From the NCBI GenBank assembly GCA_018829775.1, contig JAHJTL010000053.1, positions 1-50,504 of the forward strand: a stretch of 50,504 nt of DNA. Reading direction: 5' to 3'. The notes beneath the pieces were generated by a model. That model was not told where the DNA came from. It saw nothing but the letters and a program-made list of their open reading frames with translations, and ran no database searches. This DNA comes from Chloroflexota bacterium (GTDB lineage Bacteria; Chloroflexota; Dehalococcoidia; Dehalococcoidales; RBG-16-60-22). Each line of letters begins with the position of its first letter. Within the stretch, counting starts at the first letter, position 1. Positions 43,140-50,504 of the stretch are shown here, one piece after another. A program made the translations under genes and the position numbers.

Positions 43140-44255
43140 ATGTGGCAGCGAATGATAAGCATCATAGTCAAGGAATTTATCCAGCTCAGGCGTGACCGGC
43201 GCTCCATGGCCATGGTGTTTGCCCTGCCCATAATACAGATGTGCATCCTGGGCTATGTGGTGAGGACCGATATCAAAGATGTTTCGCTGGCGGTCTGGGA
43301 CGCCAGCAACACGGTGGAAAGCCGTGAACTGATTGAGAGCTTTGACCAGACGGAGTTTTTCAACGTGAACTACTACGCCTTCGACTATGAAGAAATCACC
43401 ATGCGCATCGAATCGGGAGATGCCAGGGGCGCGCTGGTGATTCCGCCCGAATACGCAAGGAATATCAATCGCGGAGAACCCGCTCCGGTACAATTTTTCA
43501 CGGATGGGTCGGAGCCTGGAGCCGGTATCCAGTCGCTGGCCAACGCCAACCTTATCGCGGCGGCCAAGGGCGCCGAACTGATGAGCAAAAAACAGCTGAG
43601 CGAAGTGCAGTTGCCTATCTCGCTCCAGCCGCGAATCTGGTACAACCCGGCCATGCAGAGCTCCGTGTTTTACCTGCCGGGGTTTGTGGGGATACTTATG
43701 CAGAACATCACCATCATCCTTACCTCCCTGGCCCTTGTCCGCGAGCGTGAACATGGCACCATGGAGCAGCTCAATATATCGCCGCTGCGCCGGGGTGAGC
43801 TTATCATCGGCAAGCTGATACCATATGTTATCATCGGCTATGCACAGCTACTTCTGGTGATTAGCACCGCCATCGTCGTCTTCAGTATGCCCATGCGCGG
43901 TAACTTCCTGCTTCTTTTAGCCCTGTCCTCTTTGTTCCTCATGTTCTCGCTGGCCCTCGGCCTTTTGATTTCCACTATTTCACAGAACCAGTTCCAGGCC
44001 ATGCAGGCCAGCTTCATGGTGCTGGTACCCACCATCTTTCTCAGCGGCTTCATCTTCCCCGTCGAGTCCATGCCCAGAGTGGCGCAATGGATTGCCTCGG
44101 TCATCCCCCTCACCTATTACCTGCGTATTCTGCGCGGCATCGTGGTGAAGGGTGTGGGCATCGAATACCTTTGGCAGGAGGCAGCGATTCTCGCCGCCAT
44201 GACCGCGGTCACCCTCATCATTGCCACCGTCAGGGTACGTAAAAGCCTCGACTAG
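43140..44255 (+). CDS. ABC-2 type permease (YbhS-like)
   Basis: This 371-residue permease has one membrane segment at about 22-42, a large outer domain to about 175, then five membrane segments to the C-terminus, the standard ABC-2 export fold. EFIQLRRDRRSMAMVFALPIIQM and LVREREHGTMEQLNISPLRRGELIIGKLIPY are typical. In the Escherichia coli relative two different permeases (YbhS and YbhR) are made; here only one gene follows, so it likely works as a homodimer. It begins 1 base after the ATPase stop. Confidence 0.9.
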   Translation: MWQRMISIIVKEFIQLRRDRRSMAMVFALPIIQMCILGYVVRTDIKDVSLAVWDASNTVESRELIESFDQTEFFNVNYYAFDYEEITMRIESGDARGALVIPPEYARNINRGEPAPVQFFTDGSEPGAGIQSLANANLIAAAKGAELMSKKQLSEVQLPISLQPRIWYNPAMQSSVFYLPGFVGILMQNITIILTSLALVREREHGTMEQLNISPLRRGELIIGKLIPYVIIGYAQLLLVISTAIVVFSMPMRGNFLLLLALSSLFLMFSLALGLLISTISQNQFQAMQASFMVLVPTIFLSGFIFPVESMPRVAQWIASVIPLTYYLRILRGIVVKGVGIEYLWQEAAILAAMTAVTLIIATVRVRKSLD

Positions 44256-44273
44256 GCTAGAAGTGCACATATT

Positions 44274-44292
44274 ATGCCTCTTGGCATTTCTT
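44274..44292 (+). terminator. Weak candidate terminator after the export operon
   Basis: A 5-bp stem ATGCC/GGCAT with a TCTT loop is followed by TTTCTT. Pairing is short, so the assignment is tentative. Confidence 0.3.
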
Positions 44293-44296
44293 AAGC

Positions 44297-44315
44297 TTGA
44301 CACGCCTGCTATAAT
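44297..44315 (+). promoter_or_regulatory. Promoter-like elements before the PAS kinase gene
   Basis: A perfect TTGACA (44297-44302) and an extended -10 TGCTATAAT (44307-44315) lie too close to act as a pair. The extended -10 alone could drive transcription, or the TTGACA could pair with a poor box near 44320. The ATG is at 44469, leaving a leader of about 150 AT-rich bases with no recognised element. Confidence 0.4.
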
Positions 44316-44468
44316 ATAGTACTGTGAATGTAGCTAACATTATGTTAGATTTTTTATGGCCATTTAATGTGCTAATTGGCATTTATATTGACATTTTTTA
44401 GTGACATATCGCACTTTCCCTTTCCTCGCCGTGCCGCGTTTAATTCCTGAGGCCGTGAGGTAAAAAAG

Positions 44469-46016
44469 ATGAACGAGGAAACCTCAAAGAAGCACCTTCA
44501 AGTTGAGCTGAAAGAACTGCGCCAGCGCGTCGCCGACCTTGAAGCCCAAGAAAGCAAGCTCAGTCGGGCGGAGGATGAATTAAAGCAAAACAAAGAGTAT
44601 CTGGAGAACCTTAACAATTCACTGCCAGATGCAATAATTACTGTAGATGTTCCAGTTAACATTGATGATAGGATTATTAGATACGCTAATAAATCAATAG
44701 AAAAAATATTTGGCTACAAACAAAAGGAATTGCTGGGCAAGAGTCCGGTAGTGCAATATGCCAGCAAAGAAGATTTTATTAATTCGGGTAAAGTCTTAAA
44801 GTCCGCCATCAGCCGCAGGACGAAAGTAATACATCGAGAGGAGCTGCTGCTGAAAAGAAAAAACGGAGAAACGTTCCCGGCTGAACTCACCACCACCTTT
44901 ATACGAACGGGAGGGAAAGTTACACAAATCACCTCAATCATCAGGGATATTACCGAGCGCAGGCAGGCAGAAGAGGCCTTACACCTGAGGGCACACCTCC
45001 TGAATGAAGCCACCGATTCCATAATCGCTACCGACCTGGATGGCAATCTCATCTACATGAACGAGGCGACCTGCCGTACCTACGGCTACTCCAAAGAACA
45101 ATTGCTCAATATGAACTTGCGACAGCTGGTGTCACCGGACATTACCAGACTAGTTGATGAGAAGCTCAGGCGCGTGAAAGAGGAGGGAGCTATCACTTTT
45201 GAATCAGAACACAGGCACAGGGACGGTAGTGTCTTCCCCGTGGAAGTAACAGCCCGTACTGTAAACCTTGGCGACAGGACAATCATCCTGTCCGCAATTC
45301 GAGACATCACCGAGCGCAAGAAAATGGAGGAGCAACTCATCGTTACTGACAGATTAGCTTCCATTGGTGAGCTGGCTTCAGGGGTTGCCCACGAACTCAA
45401 CAACCCGTTGACCGGGATTATTGGCTTCTCAGAACTGCTGCTGAATAAAGACGTTCCGGAAGACGTAAAGGGAGACCTGAAAATCATCCACCGGGAAGCA
45501 CAGCGAACGGCGCAGGTAGTGAAAAATCTGCTCACTTTTGCCCGCAAGCAGGACACAACTAAAAAGCCCGCAGATATCAACAAGGCCATAAAATCGGTTC
45601 TTGACCTGCGCGCCTACGACCAGAAAGTGCACAATATCGACGTAGTTACCGATTTTGCACCCGACCTGCCCGAATTCAAGGCCGACATTTTCCGCCTGCA
45701 ACAGGTCTTTGTCAATATCATCATCAACGCGGAATACTTCATATTGCAGGCACATGGGAAAGGTACAATCACCATCACGACGAAAGTCAAAGGAGACACC
45801 GTCCTGGCTTCATTTGCCGATGATGGCCCGGGTATAAAAGAGGAACATTTGAGACGTCTGTTTGACCCGTTCTTCACCACTAAAGAAGTGGGCCAGGGCA
45901 CCGGGCTTGGTTTGAGTATCTGCCACGGCATAGTCACCGAACATGGCGGCCATATCTACGCAGAAAGCGAGCCGGGTCAAGGGGCAACATTTATCGTGGA
46001 ACTGCCCATAAGATGA
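44469..46016 (+). CDS. PAS-PAS sensor histidine kinase (soluble)
   Basis: This 515-residue kinase has no membrane segment, so it senses a signal inside the cell. In order: an N-terminal coiled coil (1-45); a first PAS domain (about 46-165, ending in the PAC-type ITSIIRDITERRQAE); a second PAS domain (about 170-290, DSIIATDLDGNLIYMNEA, ending ILSAIRDITERKKME); HisKA with His308 in GVAHELNNPLTGI; and a HATPase domain with DDGPGI and GTGLGLSICHGIV. The first PAS section is more AT-rich than the rest. A receiver protein begins 23 bases after its stop and a receiver/HD-GYP protein follows, forming one signalling operon. Confidence 0.93.
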   Translation: MNEETSKKHLQVELKELRQRVADLEAQESKLSRAEDELKQNKEYLENLNNSLPDAIITVDVPVNIDDRIIRYANKSIEKIFGYKQKELLGKSPVVQYASKEDFINSGKVLKSAISRRTKVIHREELLLKRKNGETFPAELTTTFIRTGGKVTQITSIIRDITERRQAEEALHLRAHLLNEATDSIIATDLDGNLIYMNEATCRTYGYSKEQLLNMNLRQLVSPDITRLVDEKLRRVKEEGAITFESEHRHRDGSVFPVEVTARTVNLGDRTIILSAIRDITERKKMEEQLIVTDRLASIGELASGVAHELNNPLTGIIGFSELLLNKDVPEDVKGDLKIIHREAQRTAQVVKNLLTFARKQDTTKKPADINKAIKSVLDLRAYDQKVHNIDVVTDFAPDLPEFKADIFRLQQVFVNIIINAEYFILQAHGKGTITITTKVKGDTVLASFADDGPGIKEEHLRRLFDPFFTTKEVGQGTGLGLSICHGIVTEHGGHIYAESEPGQGATFIVELPIR

Positions 46017-46038
46017 AGGCAGAGACAGGGGCGTCATC

Positions 46039-46461
46039 ATGGCTGACACTGCCCGCAGTAAAAAGAGAATACTGGTCGTAGAGGATGAGGCAGTCATTCG
46101 CAACGTCTGTCGTGCAGGACTTGGAGCTGAAGGTTTTGATGTGCATGTCACCCCCGATTGCCGTACCGCCCAAGAAATGATTAACAAATATCATTATGAC
46201 CTCTTCCTTGTCGACATTTTAATACCGGAAATGAGCGGAATGCAGTTGTACCAATGGCTTCTGGAGAAACACCCTCAACTGGCAAAGAAGGTTGTTTTCT
46301 GTACTGGATTGGCAATAGAAGGAAATATCAAAAAATTCCTGGAGCAAAGTGGCCGCCCAGTACTGCCTAAACCTTTCTCGCTCGCTGAACTGGTCAACGT
46401 AATTCAAGATACGCTGCGGCGAAAAAATGGCAAAAAAATTAGAAAGAATACTTATCGTTGA
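46039..46461 (+). CDS. Single-domain response regulator
   Basis: The 140 residues form one receiver: acidic residues near Glu15-Asp16 (VVEDEA), phosphorylation site Asp59 in FLVDILIPEM, Thr in FCTGLA and a Lys in LPKPFS. The start is marked by its position 23 bases after the kinase stop. Its C-terminus overlaps the next gene by 35 bases, so both must be translated together. It probably receives phosphate from the kinase upstream and may relay it. No output domain is present. Confidence 0.9.
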   Translation: MADTARSKKRILVVEDEAVIRNVCRAGLGAEGFDVHVTPDCRTAQEMINKYHYDLFLVDILIPEMSGMQLYQWLLEKHPQLAKKVVFCTGLAIEGNIKKFLEQSGRPVLPKPFSLAELVNVIQDTLRRKNGKKIRKNTYR

Positions 46462-47482
46462 TGATGAGGAGTCAGTAAGGAAGCTCCTCAATAACAAGCT
46501 GACCATAGATGGATACCGGTGCCATGAAGCGTCCAGTGCCAGGCAGGCGCTGTATGAGCTGCACCATAACAAGGTTGACCTGGTCATGCTGGATATCAAG
46601 ATGCCGGCGAAATCGGGTATTGAGCTGCTGCCCGAAATAAAACTTGGTTATCCTGATACTTCAGTTATCATGGTCACCGCGCTCGCCGATATGCAGACTG
46701 CCATTCGATGCATGAAGCAGGGCGCCTACGACTACGTAATCAAGCCTTTTGAACTCGATGAAATAACCATCAGCGTGGCGCGGGCACTGGAGAAGAGAAG
46801 GCTGGAACTGGAGAACAAGGAGTATCAGCAGCACCTGGAGAAGAAGGTCGCCGAGCAGGCGAATAAAATCCGGGCATCGTTCCTTAACGCCATTACGGCC
46901 CTGGTTTACGCCCTTGAAGCCAAGGATGCCTATACCAGCGGGCATTCCCAGAGGGTTGCCCAGTTATCCGCGGCCATTGCCCGACAGTTGAATCTTCCCC
47001 GGAGTCAGATTAATCAACTGAAACTTGCCGGACTGCTTCATGATGTCGGTAAGATAGGTGTTCAGGAATCAGTGTTGAACAAGCCCGGCCGCCTGACGGA
47101 GGAACAATTCGAGCTGGTAAAGCTTCATCCTGAGATTGGTGAGCATATCCTGAGCCCGATAGTTAATAGCACGGAGATTCTGGACGCAGTCCGCAGCCAT
47201 CATGAGCATTACAACGGCAAGGGTTACCCGGATGGATTGAAAAACGGCGAGATATCGCTTGGCGCCCGCATTCTGGCGATATCGGATGCATACGAAGCAA
47301 TGACATCCGAGCGCCCCTATCGGGCGTCAATGAGTGCTGACGCAGCTCTCAATGAAATAGAGCATAACAAAGGGACTCAGTTTGACCCGGAAATCGCCGA
47401 TACCTTTACCAGGATTGAGGAATCCCGTATCTCCAATTTAAACAAACAGAAGCAGGGTAATAAATCGCCTCGAAAAAGCTGA
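46427..47482 (+). CDS. Response regulator with HD-GYP domain (cyclic-di-GMP phosphodiesterase type)
   Basis: This 351-residue protein has a receiver at 1-120 (Asp12/Asp13, phosphorylation site Asp56, Lys in YVIKPFE), a coiled coil at about 125-155, and an HD-GYP domain to about 335. The metal motif is His205-Asp206 in LLHDVGKIGV and the GYP loop is Gly266-Tyr267-Pro268 in HYNGKGYPDGL, with HEH in SHHEHY. The domain breaks down cyclic di-GMP in proven members. Phosphorylation by the kinase upstream would control this activity. It overlaps the preceding gene by 35 bases. Confidence 0.93.
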   Translation: MAKKLERILIVDDEESVRKLLNNKLTIDGYRCHEASSARQALYELHHNKVDLVMLDIKMPAKSGIELLPEIKLGYPDTSVIMVTALADMQTAIRCMKQGAYDYVIKPFELDEITISVARALEKRRLELENKEYQQHLEKKVAEQANKIRASFLNAITALVYALEAKDAYTSGHSQRVAQLSAAIARQLNLPRSQINQLKLAGLLHDVGKIGVQESVLNKPGRLTEEQFELVKLHPEIGEHILSPIVNSTEILDAVRSHHEHYNGKGYPDGLKNGEISLGARILAISDAYEAMTSERPYRASMSADAALNEIEHNKGTQFDPEIADTFTRIEESRISNLNKQKQGNKSPRKS

Positions 47483-47861
47483 CTCCTCTCCCCACCCCAT
47501 ATAGAATACCTTCTCCACGTAATGTTTCACCATACTATTCTCAAATCAATAGTCTTCTGTGATTTCTCCCAGTAACATAACCGCGCCCATATACCAGATT
47601 TTTCATATTTGCGGAACTGAAATTCCCAACGGCTTATGGTATCGCTTCAGGGCAGGCCTTTTTAATCTACCCTCCTTTCACCTTTACCATATCTTTTCTG
47701 CTGGCCGGATATTTTACAGAGAGTTTACACAGCGGTAAAACCGGGATAACAATGCCCCTCTATACTCATTAGTAGACTGAAGTTGGTGGGAATGATTGAC
47801 CAAGGGGCCCCGGTCATGAGTGACTACCAACCCCAGTCAGAAAAAAAAGGGGGTTAGGAAA
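47483..47861. other. 379-base upstream region of the repeat protein
   Basis: No gene was found here. The right part holds a TTTACA direct repeat (47713-47729) and a TATACT (47761-47766) with no matching -35 box, which suggests an activator-dependent promoter for the secreted repeat protein. The left part (47483-47690) shows no element that I recognise. Confidence 0.5.
47713..47729 (+). promoter_or_regulatory. TTTACA-N5-TTTACA direct repeat, possible regulator box
   Basis: Two copies of TTTACA lie 11 bases apart, on the same face of the helix, about 30-50 bases before the TATACT at 47761. This layout matches the binding sites of OmpR/PhoB-type regulators, such as the Bacillus PhoP box. Several such regulators are encoded in the window. 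Confidence 0.45.
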
Positions 47862-49139
47862 ATGAAAAAGTTAACCATAATCATTTCTGTCCTGATGGCC
47901 CTGCTCATCCTGGTGGCAGGCCCGATGACCGCACTGGCACAGGACGATGAGGAAACAGAGGCTGACTCTCCCAAATCATTCTGGGAGGGGTCTCTGGCAA
48001 TCGTCGCGCCGCGGATAGCCCCGGTTGGTGAGGAAATATCGATGACCGTGTTCCTCAGGGCAAACCAGGAACCGTTCCCTGATGCCGGAGTCTGGGCGCT
48101 CACCAGGGAGAGAGCCGAGGTACTGAAGGAGGAGCTGGCGGCACTCAGAGAACAGAACAGCCTGTCCTCTGCCGATACCGACCTTGAGGGCATCATCAGC
48201 ATCCATGGCACCTTCCTCGGCAGAACCGATGAAAACGGTAAGCTCTACCACGCGTTTGACGAGTCCGGCCATTATATGCTGGCCGCGGTCAAGAAGCATT
48301 ACTTCCCCGGCTTCACCGACATCAACATCGGAACGCTGCCCCGAGCCCTCGGCATCGAGGCGCCACGGCGTGCGCTTGTCGGTCAGGATGTGACCATCAC
48401 CGCCTTCCAGAGAAGGACTGAGGAACCGGTTGAAGGTGCCGGCATCTGGGCCCTTTCCCGTGAAGAAGCCGAGGTCCTGAGGGAAGAGGTGAAGGCTCTC
48501 CACGAGGACACCAGCATTGCCGCCGAGGAGAAAGACTACGAGTCTCTGGTAGACATCCACGGCGATTTCCTTGGCAGGACTGATGAAGACGGCCAGCTAA
48601 CCCATGCTTTTGCCGAAGCCGGCGGCTATCTTCTGGTCGCGGTGAAAAGAGGCTACGTACCCGGATTCTCTCCCATCGGTGTCGGAATCGAGCCCAAAGC
48701 TCTTGGACTCCATGCACCGTGGCGTGCGCTTGTCGGTCAGGATGTGACCATCACCGCCTTCCAGAGGGGGACTCAGGAACCGGTTGAAGACACCGGTATC
48801 TGGGCCCTCTCCCGGGAGGAAGCCGAGGTCTTGAGGGAAGAGATGAAGGCTCTCCACGAGGACACCAGCGTTGCCGCCGAGGAGAAAGACTACGAGTCTC
48901 TGGTGGACATCCACGGCGACTTCCTCGGCAGGACCGATGAGGATGGTGAGCTGAGCGTTGCTTTCTCTTCAGGTGGAATCTACCTGCTGGTAGGCGTCAA
49001 GAAGGGATATTTCCCAGGCGTGACCATTATCGGCGTCCACGAAATGCCTGCACCAACGCCCGCACCGCCACAACCTGTACCGGAACCGTCAGCGCCAGCA
49101 CCAGAGCCCGAACCGGAACCGGAAGAAGTGACCGAGTAA
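47862..49139 (+). CDS. Secreted protein with three 118-residue repeats
   Basis: The start at 47862 (MKKLTIIISV) is chosen because a signal peptide begins there; an in-frame GTG start at 47820 would add 14 residues. The signal runs to about residue 26 (GPMTALA). Three repeats of 118 residues follow. Each opens with a beta strand (IVAPRIAPVGEE or HAPWRALVGQDVTI), contains WALTRERAEVLKEE or WALSREEAEVLREE and an IHGDFLGRTDEDGxL turn, and ends with YLLVAVKRGYVPGF. The tail is Pro-Glu rich. The family is unknown. The repeat turn DxxG and Tyr-rich ends recall surface carbohydrate-binding or Ig-like units, but this is only a resemblance. Confidence 0.85.
   Translation: MKKLTIIISVLMALLILVAGPMTALAQDDEETEADSPKSFWEGSLAIVAPRIAPVGEEISMTVFLRANQEPFPDAGVWALTRERAEVLKEELAALREQNSLSSADTDLEGIISIHGTFLGRTDENGKLYHAFDESGHYMLAAVKKHYFPGFTDINIGTLPRALGIEAPRRALVGQDVTITAFQRRTEEPVEGAGIWALSREEAEVLREEVKALHEDTSIAAEEKDYESLVDIHGDFLGRTDEDGQLTHAFAEAGGYLLVAVKRGYVPGFSPIGVGIEPKALGLHAPWRALVGQDVTITAFQRGTQEPVEDTGIWALSREEAEVLREEMKALHEDTSVAAEEKDYESLVDIHGDFLGRTDEDGELSVAFSSGGIYLLVGVKKGYFPGVTIIGVHEMPAPTPAPPQPVPEPSAPAPEPEPEPEEVTE
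48003..49064 (+). repeat. Three tandem 354-base repeats
   Basis: Units begin near 48003, 48357 and 48711, each 354 bases (118 codons). Matching points, such as the GTGCGCTTGTCGG sequence at 48370 and 48724, are exactly 354 bases apart. Units two and three are nearly the same over more than 200 bases, while the first has diverged. This suggests a recent duplication or gene conversion. Confidence 0.85.
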
Positions 49140-49175
49140 TGTACCCGTATTGATGCAGACGGAAAACTAAATATG

Positions 49176-49202
49176 GGGGCCAGCCCTGTTAGGGCTGGCC
49201 CC
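49176..49202 (+). terminator. Strong 12-bp hairpin after the repeat protein
   Basis: GGGGCCAGCCCT and its exact complement enclose a GTT loop. No long T-run follows, so it may act as a terminator with help, or to protect the mRNA end. It separates the repeat-protein gene from the regulator gene. Confidence 0.65.
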
Positions 49203-49267
49203 ACTTTCAGTACTAACTTAATTCGTGGAATTGCGTGGCATACATATTCAGGGTACCCACTTTGGAG

Positions 49268-49273
49268 TATAAT
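49268..49273 (+). promoter_or_regulatory. -10 element before the OmpR-type regulator
   Basis: A perfect TATAAT at 49268-49273 would start transcription near 49280, after the in-frame ATG at 49272 and 25 bases before the ATG at 49305. This supports 49305 as the real start. The -35 region (TATTCA at 17 bases) is poor. Confidence 0.45.
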
Positions 49274-49304
49274 GAAACAAAAATTCGATAGTGCACGGAT
49301 AAAT

Positions 49305-49985
49305 ATGCCGAAACTGCTGGTCGTTGATGACGAACCCAACATCGTTGAGCTGACCAAGCTCTACCTCGAGCGCGAAGGCTATCAGGTCGAGGCGGTATCT
49401 ACCGGTCAGGAAGCCCTCTCCAGGCAGAGCGCCGGCAACTTCGACCTTATCGTCCTCGACTTGATGCTGCCTGATATAGACGGCTTCGAGGTCTGCCGCC
49501 AGATAAGGTCGAAAAGCGATGTTCCTATCCTGATGCTGACGGCGCGCAAAGAGGACGTCGACAAGATAGTTGGCCTGGAGATAGGTGCCGACGACTATTT
49601 CACCAAACCGTTCAATCCGAGGGAGCTGGTGGCCCGGGTGAAGGCAATATTGCGCCGCTATCAGGCGGGGCTTAAACCGCACGACAGCATTGAAATCGGC
49701 AACCTGCACATCGACCTCTCCCGACATGAAGTTACCGCGGCCGGTACTCCGGTTAAGCTCAGGACCAAGGAATTTGCCCTGCTGTCTGCTCTGGCCCAGA
49801 ATCCCGGCATCGTATTCAGCCGGGAGAAACTGCTGGACGTGGTGTGGGGATATGACTACTACGGTGAAACGCGCACCGTTGATGTTCACATCAACCACCT
49901 GCGGGAAAAAATCGCCGGCGCCGGCGTCGCCATAGAGACGCTCCGAGGTACCGGATATAAAATGGTGGTGAGCGAGGAGTCATAG
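49305..49985 (+). CDS. OmpR/PhoB-family response regulator
   Basis: The ATG at 49305 gives the standard 226 residues beginning MPKLLVVDDEPN; longer in-frame extensions to 49272 or 49173 would add non-family sequence. The receiver has Asp8/Asp9, phosphorylation site Asp52 in VLDLMLPD, Thr in LMLTAR and Lys in YFTKPFN. The winged helix spans about 130-225 with LRTKEFALLSALAQNPG, LLDVVWGYDYYGETRTVDVHINHLREKI and LRGTGYKM. It is followed at once by a sensor kinase gene (ATG at 49986 directly after the stop), so the two form a normal two-component pair. Confidence 0.93.
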   Translation: MPKLLVVDDEPNIVELTKLYLEREGYQVEAVSTGQEALSRQSAGNFDLIVLDLMLPDIDGFEVCRQIRSKSDVPILMLTARKEDVDKIVGLEIGADDYFTKPFNPRELVARVKAILRRYQAGLKPHDSIEIGNLHIDLSRHEVTAAGTPVKLRTKEFALLSALAQNPGIVFSREKLLDVVWGYDYYGETRTVDVHINHLREKIAGAGVAIETLRGTGYKMVVSEES

Positions 49986-50504
49986 ATGAGCCTGCGCACG
50001 CGTCTTTTCGCCACCTATTCTCTGGTCGTCATTCTCTGCCTGGGGCTGGTTGCCCTGTCAGTTACGGTTATCCTGCAGAGCTCTCGTGACCGCCTGACCA
50101 TGGAACGGCTGGATACCATCGCCCGACCCATTTCCATACAGGTTACCACCATGATGCGCCGTCAAATACCAATGGCCGAGATACTGGACAACCTGGTAGA
50201 ACAGGCGGAGAAGAACAAGGTCAATATTTTACTGGTGGATGGCGAGGGCAATATTCTGCGGCAGTTCTCGCCGGGGCAGACCAGTTCCCGGCCAACTATC
50301 GAAGTATTGCCAGTCGATGTGCCTCATGTTATTTCGGAGCCGGTACAGGGAAAATTCGTCACCGAAAACGGCCAGACTTACATTTACGCCGCCTATCCCC
50401 TTGTCCGCCCTTCCGGTGCATCTGACCCCCAGCGCATAGAGACCCTGGTTCTTTCCGTACTGCGTACCAAGGCCGCCGCCATCATGGCAGGCCTGTTCAG
50501 CCCC
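49986..50504 (+). CDS. Sensor histidine kinase, N-terminal part (cut by window end)
   Basis: The frame is open to the right edge, giving 173 residues. A membrane segment lies at about 8-30 (LFATYSLVVILCLGLVALSV), followed by an outer sensor domain with VNILLVDGEGNILRQFSP and YIYAAYPLVRPSG. The second membrane segment, HAMP and kinase domains are expected beyond the window. Its start follows the regulator stop directly (TAG then ATG), the usual arrangement of a two-component operon. The kinase call rests on position and on this sensor layout, since no catalytic box is visible yet. Confidence 0.75.
   Translation, partial: MSLRTRLFATYSLVVILCLGLVALSVTVILQSSRDRLTMERLDTIARPISIQVTTMMRRQIPMAEILDNLVEQAEKNKVNILLVDGEGNILRQFSPGQTSSRPTIEVLPVDVPHVISEPVQGKFVTENGQTYIYAAYPLVRPSGASDPQRIETLVLSVLRTKAAAIMAGLFSP

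Noticed and set aside
1-50504. CRISPR array, tRNA, rRNA, insertion sequence or prophage
   Set aside because: I found no regularly spaced repeats, no cloverleaf-like sequence, no rRNA stretch and no transposase or integrase motif. Reading by eye may still miss a short RNA gene.

Overview
The window reads as a chromosomal segment of an anaerobic bacterium. A Dehalococcoidia-like or other Chloroflexota relative is my best guess. The reasons are the ferredoxin-linked 2-oxoacid oxidoreductase, the aldehyde:ferredoxin oxidoreductase family enzyme, a B12-dependent acyl-CoA mutase, the TRAP transporter with a lipoprotein binding protein, and the many two-component proteins. This assignment is inference; no rRNA or tRNA gene was found that could settle it. 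Most of the window is moderately GC-rich with dense genes. The first 2 kb is clearly AT-rich and looks acquired.

Layout. 1-1525 (minus strand): an AT-rich group of three genes with a restriction-endonuclease flavour (a C-terminally short TdeIII-like nuclease, a 57-residue protein, and a winged-helix plus nuclease-like protein). 2059-5202: a TRAP operon (binding protein, small and large permeases). 5416-6609: a class I aminotransferase behind a strong promoter. 6750-10207: response regulators without a partner kinase, mixed with small unknown proteins, including a secreted one and a four-cysteine 52-residue one. 10240-12108 (minus): a 622-residue membrane protein with three internal repeats. 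12345-14165: a CHASE4 sensor kinase. 14231-16660: an amidase and a convergent 2-hydroxyacid dehydrogenase. 16821-23604: a spermidine-synthase-like membrane protein, a metallo-beta-lactamase-fold protein, transaldolase, a TreT-like glycosyltransferase and an enolase-superfamily enzyme. 23634-24543 (minus): a small membrane protein and an Lrp/AsnC regulator.

24847-29680 is the most coherent block: ferredoxin, then alpha, beta and gamma subunits of a 2-oxoacid:ferredoxin oxidoreductase, then the large and small subunits of a B12 acyl-CoA mutase. The mutase carries the Phe/Gln pair of isobutyryl-CoA mutase in place of the Tyr/Arg pair of methylmalonyl-CoA mutase. With the divergent Lrp-type regulator this suggests a module turning 2-oxoisovalerate (from valine) into isobutyryl-CoA and then butyryl-CoA. 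29891-37233 is a second catabolic block: a ThDP enzyme, an NAD-dependent dehydrogenase of the D-apionate oxidoisomerase/phosphogluconate dehydrogenase-C type, an MFS carrier, a split UxaA-type lyase and a tungsten-type oxidoreductase. Its substrate is not known and is probably a hydroxy or sugar acid.

37260-44255: a Tat-exported DUF362 protein (minus), a family III CoA-transferase, and a HlyD/double-ATPase/ABC-2 permease export operon with a -10 element followed directly by a perfect inverted repeat. 44469-47482: a PAS-PAS kinase, a receiver protein and a receiver/HD-GYP protein in one operon. 47862-49139: a secreted protein built of three 118-residue repeats. 49305 to the right edge: an OmpR-type regulator and the start of its sensor kinase, cut by the window end.
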